Position numbers and translations under genes: made by a program | Source of the DNA: Butyrivibrio sp. INlla21 | Lineage (GTDB): Bacteria; Bacillota; Clostridia; Lachnospirales; Lachnospiraceae | Length of the DNA: 64,000 nucleotides | Reading direction: 5' to 3' | Assembly (NCBI RefSeq): GCF_900116875.1 | Contig: NZ_FPCC01000008.1 | Span: 1 to 64,000 of the forward strand | In this document: positions 17,347 to 25,394 of the stretch, one piece after another | Position numbering within the stretch: the stretch's first letter is position 1 | Layout of the letters: the number at the start of each line of letters is the position of its first letter | The notes under the pieces: model-generated | Told to the model about the DNA's origin: nothing | The model's input: the letters and a program-made list of their open reading frames with translations, nothing else | Databases searched by the model: none

Positions 17347-18810
17347 TTACACTTTTATCTTAACCTTATCCGGATTAGATACATATCTGTTTGCTCCCGA
17401 TGCCGCCTTTTCAATCAGGAACCCTTGTTCAGATAATCTTCCGAGAACATTGCTCCTAAAATATGTAGATGGTGTTACACCAATAGCATCTGCTATTTCC
17501 CTTGCTGTACGTGGTGTATTGAAACAAAATGACAAAACTTTCAGATCGTTCTTTCCCTCAAGCAACTGTTCAACATATACTTCAGGATAATCCTCTTCCT
17601 GAGTTAAAACACCTTTACTATATGTGAGATCAGGAAGTGTCAACGTAAAATACGTACTATCTGCTGTTATATATGGAGCATACTCATCTCCTCTTCCGGC
17701 ATAATCAGCCTCGATATTATCAAAACCGGATCCTTTCTTCTCCATATATTTACACATTTCAAGGATATCACATATTATCTCATTTCTACGTCTTGGAATA
17801 ATTGAAGCAATATCTTTTTCCTTGATCAATTCTCTTACTCCCAAAAGAGAACCGGGAGAAGTAATTTCCATTCTATCGATAAAAATGTTGATTTCAATCT
17901 GCGTTCCCTGCATATAATAATTACGATGACCTACAGCATTTACCACGCCCTCGGTCACTGCCCTCTCAGGATATGCTCTATACTCAACTGTCTTGGTAGC
18001 TTCTTTTTTGAACCCGTTATTGGAATGGTTCTTTATAAACTCAATACTCTTCTGTATCACAGTAAGAATATCTCCAACATATTCCTCTGTTGAAGAAACT
18101 ATCGTTCCTCCCTTGGTAATACCCGGCCAAACGGTTGCAACAACTTTTGTCCTCTGATCATCGCAATCATTCTTAAACAAAAGAAGACCACGTGTAGCCT
18201 TACCCTCTGCAGATACCGCCCTCTTCGATTTCAATTCTTTTTCCGAAATGCGGCTCTTACGTTCTTTGGCGACATTAAATAGATTTGTATAATCATCAGT
18301 ATCGAAAGTCTCCTCTGTCTCCGCGGCATCAAAAGGAGCGTTATCACTCATAAGTACAAGATCTTTAATTTGTTCCGATGTAGCAAGATCGGTTCTTCCG
18401 TAATTCCTGACATATATGCCAAGAAGCCCCTCTTCATGAAGAGTAACCGGCAAACTCTTGCTACGCTTAACCTGAACAATCAGGACATATCTAAATTTAT
18501 CCTTATCTCCTATCGGAATATTATCGATTTCATAATCTATTACCGGGTCTATCTTTTCTCGTACTTTACGGTGTATAAGCAAAATCACTCTATCAGCAGT
18601 CTTCTTATCAAGCGCAACAACCTTATGTGTCTTGTCTTCGACGCCGATAATCAGCCTTCCCCCCTCAGTATTTGCAAAAGCAACCAGGGTCTTAAGCCAG
18701 CCGACTTCCAACACTTTGCCATTGGCTGACTTGCCTTCTTCAATTATTCCTTTGTACTCAATATACTTATCTTCCAGCCCCAGTCCAGGCAAAAGCTCTT
18801 CTATATTCAT
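17347..18810 (-). CDS. AlbA-type DNA-binding/HATPase regulator-like protein
   Basis: 487 residues. Residues about 10-150 are an AlbA_2 (Schlafen-type) domain, with EYKG near the start and AFANTEGGRLIIGVED as the typical nucleotide-binding turn. Residues about 270-400 resemble the HATPase_c_4 domain (GVVNAVGHRNYYMQGTQIEI, ITSPGSLLG). The C-terminus (RTAREIADAIGVTPSTYFRS) is a winged-helix. This architecture is widespread in Clostridia and annotated as putative transcriptional regulator or RecG-like. A strong promoter and an array of repeats lie directly upstream, which suggests autoregulation. Confidence 0.8.
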   Translation of the reverse strand: MNIEELLPGLGLEDKYIEYKGIIEEGKSANGKVLEVGWLKTLVAFANTEGGRLIIGVEDKTHKVVALDKKTADRVILLIHRKVREKIDPVIDYEIDNIPIGDKDKFRYVLIVQVKRSKSLPVTLHEEGLLGIYVRNYGRTDLATSEQIKDLVLMSDNAPFDAAETEETFDTDDYTNLFNVAKERKSRISEKELKSKRAVSAEGKATRGLLLFKNDCDDQRTKVVATVWPGITKGGTIVSSTEEYVGDILTVIQKSIEFIKNHSNNGFKKEATKTVEYRAYPERAVTEGVVNAVGHRNYYMQGTQIEINIFIDRMEITSPGSLLGVRELIKEKDIASIIPRRRNEIICDILEMCKYMEKKGSGFDNIEADYAGRGDEYAPYITADSTYFTLTLPDLTYSKGVLTQEEDYPEVYVEQLLEGKNDLKVLSFCFNTPRTAREIADAIGVTPSTYFRSNVLGRLSEQGFLIEKAASGANRYVSNPDKVKIKV

Positions 18811-18834
18811 AGTGACTTCTCCTTATATATACCA

Positions 18835-18863
18835 ATTATAGAAAAAAAGAGTGAAGTTGTAAA
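18835..18863 (-). promoter_or_regulatory. Sigma-A promoter of the AlbA-type gene
   Basis: TTTACA (complement of 18858-18863), 17 bases, TATAAT (complement of 18835-18840). One AGTGAAGT repeat (18850-18857) falls inside the spacer, so a protein bound there would block RNA polymerase. Confidence 0.7.
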
Positions 18864-18983
18864 CAAAAACTTCACTCTACTTCACTGTATACTTCATCCT
18901 ACTTCACTCAAAATGAAGTAAAACTTCACTGCACTTCGCTCTAAACTTCACTCTACTTCACTGTGAACTTCACCGACTTCACT
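18850..18983. repeat. Phased array of ACTTCACT half-sites
   Basis: ACTTCACT or a one-base variant starts at 18869, 18879, 18891, 18901, 18923, 18933, 18945, 18955, 18967 and 18976, with inverted copies at 18850 and near 18912. Steps alternate 10 and 12 bases, giving a 22-bp period, or two helical turns. The array lies upstream of and into the promoter of the AlbA-type gene and is best read as a multi-site operator. Confidence 0.75.
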
Positions 18984-19037
18984 GTGTGTTTAAATAGCGC
19001 AAAGCCAGCACATTTATTAGATTTTCAGCCGCGCGTA

Positions 19038-20291
19038 TTAGTATTCTACCATTATCTTGATATATTCTTCAGCTTTATCGCGCATAATTTCAAGTCCTTG
19101 CTGCATCTCGTCAAGTGTGAACCTATGGGTAATGAGGTTCTCGGGCGAGAAGCCGCTCTTTCTGATCTCAGGTAGTCTTGAAAGGACGTAGTTCCAGTCG
19201 TCGAGGGTGGGGGCATGGCTGAGCGAGGCTCCGGCGTGCCCTGCGTCGGAAGCTGTGTTGGCCGAAACTGTGGCGGCATCCACCGGCTTCGCGGCAAGCG
19301 GATTTCCATAGAATGAGGAATTCCAGGTTCCGACTAGTTTGAGCTGATTGCGGAGAATCTTCCAGTAGACTTCGCGCTTCAAGCTCATGTCCGAGGCGGG
19401 GTTTCCGACAAGAACGACGGTGCCAAGCGGAGCGGTCAAGGATACTGCTCGCTCGTAGGCTTCGGACGTTCCGATACATTCGAAGAAGACATCTGCGCCG
19501 GGGCTTGGGGTTGTGTTTGATTCAGTGCCGGAAGTTGCGTCTGTACCTGCGTTGGCGCCTATCGCTCCGGAGGTTTTCTCGCGGACAAAGTCCGCAGGGT
19601 CGCCCTCGCGGTAATCCCAGAGGTTGCTGAGCGCAAAGCCCATATCTACAAGCTTTTCCATCTGGATGCCTTTGTTGTATATGCAGTAGATGTTGTGGTA
19701 GCCCGCGTCTCTAAGGAACATTGCAAGTAAGAGGCCGATTGTGCCAAGGCCGCAGATGAAGATTGATTTGTTCGCGTCCGAAGGCGTTGTATGGCCCTGT
19801 TGCGTGCCCGCACCGGCGCATATTTCAAGGTCGGCCTTACGCATTGCATGAACCGCAACGCACATGGGCTCAAGCATTGCTGCTTCGCTGTCGGTTATTT
19901 CATCAGGAATTGGAAGTAGGTTCCAAGTAGGAACAGCCACGTACTCCGCAAATCCCCCGTCGCAGCGCGATCCGAGGTAGTCATAGTTAGAGCACATCTC
20001 GTAGTGCTTGTTTTTGCACTGTGCACACTCCATGCAGGGTTTTAGCGGGAAGATGCCGACTCTTTTTCCTACAAGTTCAGGTGCAGTCTCGCATTCCTCT
20101 ACTGTTCCGGAGAATTCGTGACCGGGAATGAGCGGCATATTGTGCGCGCCCGTCTTATATATACGCGGGATGTCGGAGCCGCAGATGCCGCACGCGCGCA
20201 CCTTAACAAGAGCCTCGTTCGCTCTCGGAACGGGCTTCTCCACATCCGCGTAACTTATTTCGCCTATGTCGTATAGAACTTGTGCTTTCAT
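19038..20291 (-). CDS. Zinc-dependent medium-chain polyol (phosphate) dehydrogenase, TarJ/GatD-like
   Basis: 417 residues, against about 345 for the family. Catalytic zinc ligands C37, H58 and E59 and structural zinc cysteines C86, C89, C92 and C100 are present, as is the NAD(P) loop GLGTIG (181-186). Most of the extra length is three Ala/Gly/Ser/Thr-rich inserts at about residues 158-174, 239-265 and 338-361 (19770-19820, 19497-19577, 19209-19280). Directly upstream in the same operon is an IspD/TarI-type cytidylyltransferase, so reduction of ribulose 5-phosphate to ribitol 5-phosphate (TarJ role) is the likeliest reaction. A galactitol- or sorbitol-type substrate is the alternative. Confidence 0.75.
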   Translation of the reverse strand: MKAQVLYDIGEISYADVEKPVPRANEALVKVRACGICGSDIPRIYKTGAHNMPLIPGHEFSGTVEECETAPELVGKRVGIFPLKPCMECAQCKNKHYEMCSNYDYLGSRCDGGFAEYVAVPTWNLLPIPDEITDSEAAMLEPMCVAVHAMRKADLEICAGAGTQQGHTTPSDANKSIFICGLGTIGLLLAMFLRDAGYHNIYCIYNKGIQMEKLVDMGFALSNLWDYREGDPADFVREKTSGAIGANAGTDATSGTESNTTPSPGADVFFECIGTSEAYERAVSLTAPLGTVVLVGNPASDMSLKREVYWKILRNQLKLVGTWNSSFYGNPLAAKPVDAATVSANTASDAGHAGASLSHAPTLDDWNYVLSRLPEIRKSGFSPENLITHRFTLDEMQQGLEIMRDKAEEYIKIMVEY

Positions 20292-20330
20292 GTATCAATT
20301 TCTCCGTCTGATGACACTAATATCTACTAA

Positions 20331-21038
20331 TCAGTACTTCTCCCGGAAGATCTCCTCAGCGCGCTCCATGTCGGCAGCGCTGGTGATCTTGAAGTTGCGC
20401 ACGTCGCCGGGAATCATGGCAACCTTCATGCCGGCCATGACTGCGGGCTCGGAAGAGCCGTGGATCACGAGAATCTTGTCGGGAATGAGTTTCCTGTTGG
20501 CTTCGAGATATTTCTTGTATACAAATGCTTCGGGTGCCTGGCCCGCAAATATCGTGTTTCTGTCAAGGAGCTGATCGACCTGAACGCCGCCGTGGCTAAG
20601 ATAGACGGTGTCGTTCATGGGAAGGACAGGCATAGCACCGTCGTGGTCCGAAAGAGCTTCAAGACACGCGGTGATGAGGTCTTCAGTGACGAAGGGTCTG
20701 GCCGCGTCATGTATTATGACATTGTCGGTCATGTCGCCAAGTCCCAGTAATTCAATAGCTTCAAGGCCGCTCAATATTGATAACTGGCGGTTCTGGCCGG
20801 GGTCTGCGTATCCGAGGATCTTCTCGCTGATGGCAGGGTAATCGACAATTGCATTTTCGATATCCTCGCGCCACTTATCATCCGCAACTATTATGATGTT
20901 TTGAACTATAGGGAGATTTCCGAAGGGCTCCAAGCTGTGCACAATCATCATCTCGCCTGCAAGGTCTACGAACTGTTTGGGGACATCGCCGCCGACTCTG
21001 CTGCCGACACCACCTGCAAGTATTATAGCTACATTCAT
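20331..21038 (-). CDS. IspD/TarI family cytidylyltransferase
   Basis: 235 residues with the nucleotide-binding start AIILAGGVGSRVGGDVPKQF and the IHDAARPFVTEDLI motif. The family contains IspD (methylerythritol phosphate) and TarI/Bcs1 (ribitol 5-phosphate). The gene lies 39 bp upstream of a TarJ-like dehydrogenase and downstream of an LicD-type transferase and a pentulose epimerase, so CDP-ribitol synthesis is favoured over isoprenoid synthesis. This choice rests on context and on resemblance of the P-loop to TarI sequences. Confidence 0.75.
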   Translation of the reverse strand: MNVAIILAGGVGSRVGGDVPKQFVDLAGEMMIVHSLEPFGNLPIVQNIIIVADDKWREDIENAIVDYPAISEKILGYADPGQNRQLSILSGLEAIELLGLGDMTDNVIIHDAARPFVTEDLITACLEALSDHDGAMPVLPMNDTVYLSHGGVQVDQLLDRNTIFAGQAPEAFVYKKYLEANRKLIPDKILVIHGSSEPAVMAGMKVAMIPGDVRNFKITSAADMERAEEIFREKY

Positions 21039-21146
21039 ACGCTCATTCTCCGTTTCGCTAGTATTATCGCCGTTCGCGGCAAAAGACGCCGCCCGCTTCA
21101 GCAGCTCATGCTTCGGCGTTCCTCGCCGTGCGCATCGCCGCCGCGC

Positions 21147-23339
21147 TTACACCTCTACATTCTCAAGCATTACAGGGATCTTTCTGCTTGCGCACTCCAT
21201 GGCAGCGACGCCTGTGTCGCCGTAGTACGCGCTCCACTTATCTATGAAGTCAAGGCTTCGGCCGGCTTCATCGAAGATGATTCCGGGCGTGTTCTTGGCC
21301 TTTTCTATGAAAGCAAGATAGCGCTCACGCACGGCGGGCTCTGCCTTGTCAAGGTTCGCTGTCAGGTAGTCCTGCGGGACGAAGATCGCAACGATCTTGC
21401 CGCGCACGCCGGCTCCGGCGTTCTCAGAATCGCCGTCTGCGCTGCGATTGCCCATGCCGCCCTGATCTGCAGCGCCTTCTCGCGCTGTGTCGCCCACGCC
21501 ACTCACGCCGGCGAAGGTTTCGAGCACACGCTCGAACTTATCTATGGCTTTCTCACCGTGATATATCACGGTACTAATCGTGAAGTAGTAGATGACCGCT
21601 TTGCGGTCGGCGTAATCGCCGAGGAATTCGCGCCACTCGCGCTCGTGCTCAATTTCCACAGGAGAAGCGGAACCTGCGCCATGCGCTCTGCCTGCGCCCG
21701 CGCTCTGCGCGCCGCGTTTCTTCCAATCGCTTCCGACGTAGGGCGAGACTTCAATCTTCTGCTCCCAGAAGGCTCGGGTTTCTTCGCCGGAGAGGGAGAT
21801 GAGCTTCTCGAGGTAGAGCTCGCGCTGCTTCTCCGACTTAAGCAGCACCTTATCCGCGTAGACAACGGCAGGCTGCTCGGCGAGGATCTCGATGCCGCGG
21901 CAGGCTTTGTCGTCGCGGTCGATGGGGTCGTCAATGTCAAAGCAAGGGACATAGACGAGCTCATCGGTGAAATTGATAAGATTCGATGAGTAGAAGAATT
22001 CATGCACGGTAAGTGCCGTATTCTCTGCATCGCAGGGAACCTGGATCACAATCTTGTCGGGCCGGATCTGCGCAAAATCTAGCTCCTCGCAGTTTTCTAC
22101 GCCAACATAATCCGGGAACAAAGCCCTTTCATCATGCATTTCTCCTACGTTTCCGTAATAATCGCAGTCATAGAAATTTATGGGATATACGTGAACATCA
22201 TGTCCCTCGGCCTTATATTGATGCCACAGGCCTTCCATGGTCTCCCACCACATCGCTCTGCAAGGAAGGAACACAATTGTCTCCTTTTCCTTGGCGGGAG
22301 CCGGAGCAAGCATTTTTGTCATGTATCTTTTTACCGATACAAGCATGTGATTTGCATCGAAAGTATATCTGTAAGGATTGTGCTCAAGCTTCTTCTTAAG
22401 CGCTCTCTCCTGGCTGATATAGCACGGATATTCGTGCATACCGCCGCCCTTACGTATCTCCATATAGTTTCCGTAGTTGCTTGAAAGAATCTGGTCATAG
22501 CAGCACGGAATCTGGATTGTTGTATTTTCAAACTTCATCTCAAAAGTCTTTTCAAAAAACTTTTTAGGGAAAACATGATTGCCGTACATCATATAAAACG
22601 GCATCAAAGCAACCCTGTCGCCGTCGGAAACAGGGCACTCCATATAAATTTTCTCAATAAGAAGCTCAAGTTCTCTTTTTAGTTTTTTGCCTCTTTTAAG
22701 ATGAACATGATTTTCTTTCTCAACATCTATGAGCAAACTCTCGATGTTCTTGGCAAGATCGCCGAGTTCGTCCTTAGCCTCAACCGCATTGTGGACAAGG
22801 ATAGCTCTTTTGGCCCTGTCATAACGCTCTTTTTCCTTGGTCTCATCGGCAAACATTCCGTCCATCGGAAAAATATCGACGCCGACCGTATACGGGCAGC
22901 CGCTGAACTCATCCATATGTTCCTTGGTGCAATCGATGGCGCTGCAATTGACTATCCTTCCGAGAATGTTGTCATAGCCTTCCTCAATATCTCTCAGAGA
23001 AAGAATGATGTACTCCTTGGGAAATTCTTTTTTGGCAATCTCAAAAAAGCGCTCGTAATCGTCGCGCATCATGCAAATATCAAAGTCATCGTCCCACGGA
23101 ATATATCCGCCGTGCCTGACTGCACCGAGCATCGTTCCGTAATCGCCAAACCACTGAATATCATGCTTTTTACACAGCTTAGCGATCTCAGAAAGAATCT
23201 GCAGCTGTCCCGCCCAGTAACGCTTGATCATCGTCGGGATATAAAAGCCGTTCCTGACCTCTTCCCTAAAAAAAGAAAGCGGAAAGCTGATCTCTTCTAG
23301 TGGCATCATTTTCATTTCTTCATCGGGATTAGTATTCAT
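21147..23339 (-). CDS. LicD family phosphotransferase fused to GT-B-like domain
   Basis: About 730 residues. Residues 48-330 form an LicD domain with the signature FGDYGTMLGAVRHGGYIPWD and DDFDICM, which binds metal and a CDP-linked donor. LicD relatives transfer phosphocholine or, in fukutin/FKRP, ribitol phosphate. Residues about 355-731 look like a CDP-glycerol glycerophosphotransferase/GT-B region (TIVFLPCRAMWWETMEGLWH, ADKVLLKSEKQRELYLEKL). Two low-complexity Gly/Ala/Ser-rich inserts occur near 543-561 and 612-648 (21660-21716, 21399-21509). ATG 23339 is preferred over the TTG just before it. Predicted cytoplasmic. Confidence 0.75.
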   Translation of the reverse strand: MNTNPDEEMKMMPLEEISFPLSFFREEVRNGFYIPTMIKRYWAGQLQILSEIAKLCKKHDIQWFGDYGTMLGAVRHGGYIPWDDDFDICMMRDDYERFFEIAKKEFPKEYIILSLRDIEEGYDNILGRIVNCSAIDCTKEHMDEFSGCPYTVGVDIFPMDGMFADETKEKERYDRAKRAILVHNAVEAKDELGDLAKNIESLLIDVEKENHVHLKRGKKLKRELELLIEKIYMECPVSDGDRVALMPFYMMYGNHVFPKKFFEKTFEMKFENTTIQIPCCYDQILSSNYGNYMEIRKGGGMHEYPCYISQERALKKKLEHNPYRYTFDANHMLVSVKRYMTKMLAPAPAKEKETIVFLPCRAMWWETMEGLWHQYKAEGHDVHVYPINFYDCDYYGNVGEMHDERALFPDYVGVENCEELDFAQIRPDKIVIQVPCDAENTALTVHEFFYSSNLINFTDELVYVPCFDIDDPIDRDDKACRGIEILAEQPAVVYADKVLLKSEKQRELYLEKLISLSGEETRAFWEQKIEVSPYVGSDWKKRGAQSAGAGRAHGAGSASPVEIEHEREWREFLGDYADRKAVIYYFTISTVIYHGEKAIDKFERVLETFAGVSGVGDTAREGAADQGGMGNRSADGDSENAGAGVRGKIVAIFVPQDYLTANLDKAEPAVRERYLAFIEKAKNTPGIIFDEAGRSLDFIDKWSAYYGDTGVAAMECASRKIPVMLENVEV

Positions 23340-23380
23340 CAAGCTCTTTTAGCTCCTTATCATCGGGATTAGTATTGATC
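23320..23380. repeat. Direct repeat at epimerase/licD junction
   Basis: TCATCGGGATTAGTATT occurs at 23320-23336 and 23360-23376, 40 bp apart. One copy encodes the start of the LicD protein (MNTNPDE) and the other overlaps the end of the epimerase gene, so a short segment was duplicated at the gene border. Confidence 0.6.
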
Positions 23381-24076
23381 ATCGAATTGTACAGGCTCCT
23401 TATCGAGGTATGAAAAATCAAGTTTCCTTACAGCCGGGATAATATCGGCGTATTCAGCTCTTTTGCCGAATAAAAGAGTTGTTCCGAGGACAAAGCCGTC
23501 CATCTTCTTGGGCACGTACTCGCGCATTCTATCCGCTCCGCAAGCCCCGTCCCAGTAAAGCTCGAAGCTCATTTTTTTCCTAAGATGCAAAAGAGTGTCG
23601 ATCTTCTCCCCAACGAATGGCAAAAACATCTGACTGGCGTTGCCGGGATTGACCGCCATAACAAGAACTCTGTCGACGATGCGAAGGAGCTCTCTTATAG
23701 ATTCCACGCTGGTTCCGGGGTTTATCGCGATGCCCGGATGCAGGCCGTAATCAATTATCTTCGAGATTGTCGTTGACGGGTGATACTCCGCCTCGGGATG
23801 AATGTAGACGGTATCGCCCTTTCTGAGATATCTGAGGAAAAGATCTATATTATTCCTCGGGTGCTCAATCATAAGATGCACGTCGAGCGGCTTCTTACTG
23901 ATCCTTGCGATCGAGATCATGTCATATAAAGACATTGCAAAATTATGGACATAACGACCGTCCATGATATCTATGTGAAAAGAGTCTATTCCGGCCGCCT
24001 CAAGCGCCTTGACCTCCTTCTCAAGATTGCCGAAATCGGCGCACATCATTGACGCCGTAAGAACAAAATCACTCAT
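23369..24076 (-). CDS. Pentulose-phosphate 3-epimerase family (Rpe-like)
   Basis: 235 residues of the ribulose-phosphate 3-epimerase family: TASMMCADFGNLEKEV at the start, FHIDIMDGRYVHNFAM with metal-binding His and Asp, LDVHLMIEHP, MAVNPGNASQMF and a WDGACGADRM segment. The reaction interconverts ribulose 5-phosphate and xylulose 5-phosphate, or allulose/fructose 6-phosphate in close relatives. As first gene of the operon with licD, the TarI-like and TarJ-like genes, it may feed ribulose 5-phosphate into CDP-ribitol. The housekeeping rpe gene would normally lie elsewhere. Confidence 0.8.
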   Translation of the reverse strand: MSDFVLTASMMCADFGNLEKEVKALEAAGIDSFHIDIMDGRYVHNFAMSLYDMISIARISKKPLDVHLMIEHPRNNIDLFLRYLRKGDTVYIHPEAEYHPSTTISKIIDYGLHPGIAINPGTSVESIRELLRIVDRVLVMAVNPGNASQMFLPFVGEKIDTLLHLRKKMSFELYWDGACGADRMREYVPKKMDGFVLGTTLLFGKRAEYADIIPAVRKLDFSYLDKEPVQFDDQY

Positions 24077-24196
24077 ATTACCCCCTCGTCAAGTCAAAAC
24101 ATTTTAGAAATGCACAAACACTGAAAAACCACTTATATTTTACCACAGAAATACGCTGTGATGGCGGATTTGCAGGCTTTTTTGCCGGCAAAATTC

Positions 24197-25276
24197 TTAA
24201 TGTATTTTCTCTATCTCAAGCCACGGGTTTATGTACACCGAAAGGTCGCACAGATCAAATACATAGCCGTTTTTCCAAGTTACATAATCAAAGCTTATCT
24301 GATCCCTCGTATGCTCGTAGGACATGTACTCATCCCACCAATCCTGCATAACCTTCTTAAGCGCCTCGTCGTGGTGATCGCGGACTATGCAGGTAAGCTC
24401 AGCGATATATCCTTTTGCGGTATATCCGTTTTTCTTATAAACCTCGAGCTGCGTATCGAGAGCCGCCTTATCGGCCTTTCCGCGCTCGACGATAAGAACC
24501 GCCTCATCCATGATGCTCTCCGAACAAAAATGAGCAAAGCAGATCATTCCGCAGTCGCGCCTGTATGTGTCTATAAAGGTGCGAATATCTTTTTTAATGA
24601 TCAAGGATCCGTCGATATAAACCGAATAGTCATATTCCGGGAAAAAGATATGAGGAAACATCTTGGGGTAACGCGAAAGCCTCACACTGTTTAGATTATC
24701 GGGATTGTCGATAACTCTTATCTCCCACTTACCCTTATAATCCGGTCTTTCTTTATCGGTTAAAAGAACATACGAAAGGCCCGAGTCTCCCGTTTCGGGC
24801 TCGTTTATTTCATCATAGTCCCCGGTGATGACCGTGTAGACAACGCCCTTTCCCTCAAACTTATCAGAAGGCGTCGGGTATCTTAGATGATATTTTTCTC
24901 TGACGTGATCGACCTGTCTGATATATTCAAGAAGGTTATCCAGCTGTATACTTTTCTTTTCAAGATGCGCCGCCGCTTGTTTCAGACTGTCCGCAACTTC
25001 CGCGGAAACGCCGTCGTCCGGGCTACTGTATGCATATCTGATGATCGCATCCATTGAAAGAATCCGCAGTCTGTCGACATCAAGGATGTTCTCATCGGCC
25101 TCTTTGTAGAGTCTTTCAAGCGTATCTTTATTTTCATCACACAAAAGATTCGCATTCAGCGTCTCATATACAGACAAAAAAGCCTCCCGCACGCCGTCTT
25201 TTCCCATAGCGCCTGCGTTCTCGTATAGGTATGACAAAATTTCGTTTATCTGTTTGATCAAATCCGCGTTCTTCAT
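24197..25276 (-). CDS. DUF616 (TOD1/MUCI70-like) glycosyltransferase
   Basis: 359 residues. Residues 1-115 are helical and of unknown role. From about residue 125 the sequence GVVYTVITGDYDEI, YVLLTDKERPDYKGKWEI, YPKMFPHIFFPEYDYSVYIDGSL and FAHFCSES fits the DUF616 glycosyltransferase-like domain, in which YIDGS supplies the DxG/DxD metal-binding position. No membrane segment is seen. It is divergent from the plus-strand CgeB-like gene and lies close to the flagellin genes, so a role in flagellin or surface glycosylation is plausible. Confidence 0.7.
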   Translation of the reverse strand: MKNADLIKQINEILSYLYENAGAMGKDGVREAFLSVYETLNANLLCDENKDTLERLYKEADENILDVDRLRILSMDAIIRYAYSSPDDGVSAEVADSLKQAAAHLEKKSIQLDNLLEYIRQVDHVREKYHLRYPTPSDKFEGKGVVYTVITGDYDEINEPETGDSGLSYVLLTDKERPDYKGKWEIRVIDNPDNLNSVRLSRYPKMFPHIFFPEYDYSVYIDGSLIIKKDIRTFIDTYRRDCGMICFAHFCSESIMDEAVLIVERGKADKAALDTQLEVYKKNGYTAKGYIAELTCIVRDHHDEALKKVMQDWWDEYMSYEHTRDQISFDYVTWKNGYVFDLCDLSVYINPWLEIEKIH

Positions 25277-25394
25277 AAAAAGTCTCCATGCTCAAAAATA
25301 CAAGACATATATGATGTATGGACTGCTACGACTCGTTTCCGCAATTTTCACAATCCTATATCAATTATAGCAGATATAGTGCTACAATAAGTCT

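Noticed and set aside
18850-18983. CRISPR-like array.
   Set aside because: Units are 8-10 bases with almost no unique spacer, no cas genes are near, and the array overlaps a promoter; an operator array fits better.
20901-21989. Long plus-strand open frame opposite the licD and cytidylyltransferase genes.
   Set aside because: It is antisense to clear enzyme genes, has no ribosome site, and arises from their GC-rich codons and inserts.
24169-24194. Terminator for the DUF616 gene, TTTGC-GGC/GCC-GCAAA.
   Set aside because: It lies against the stop codon with mismatched arms and no T-run in the direction of transcription.
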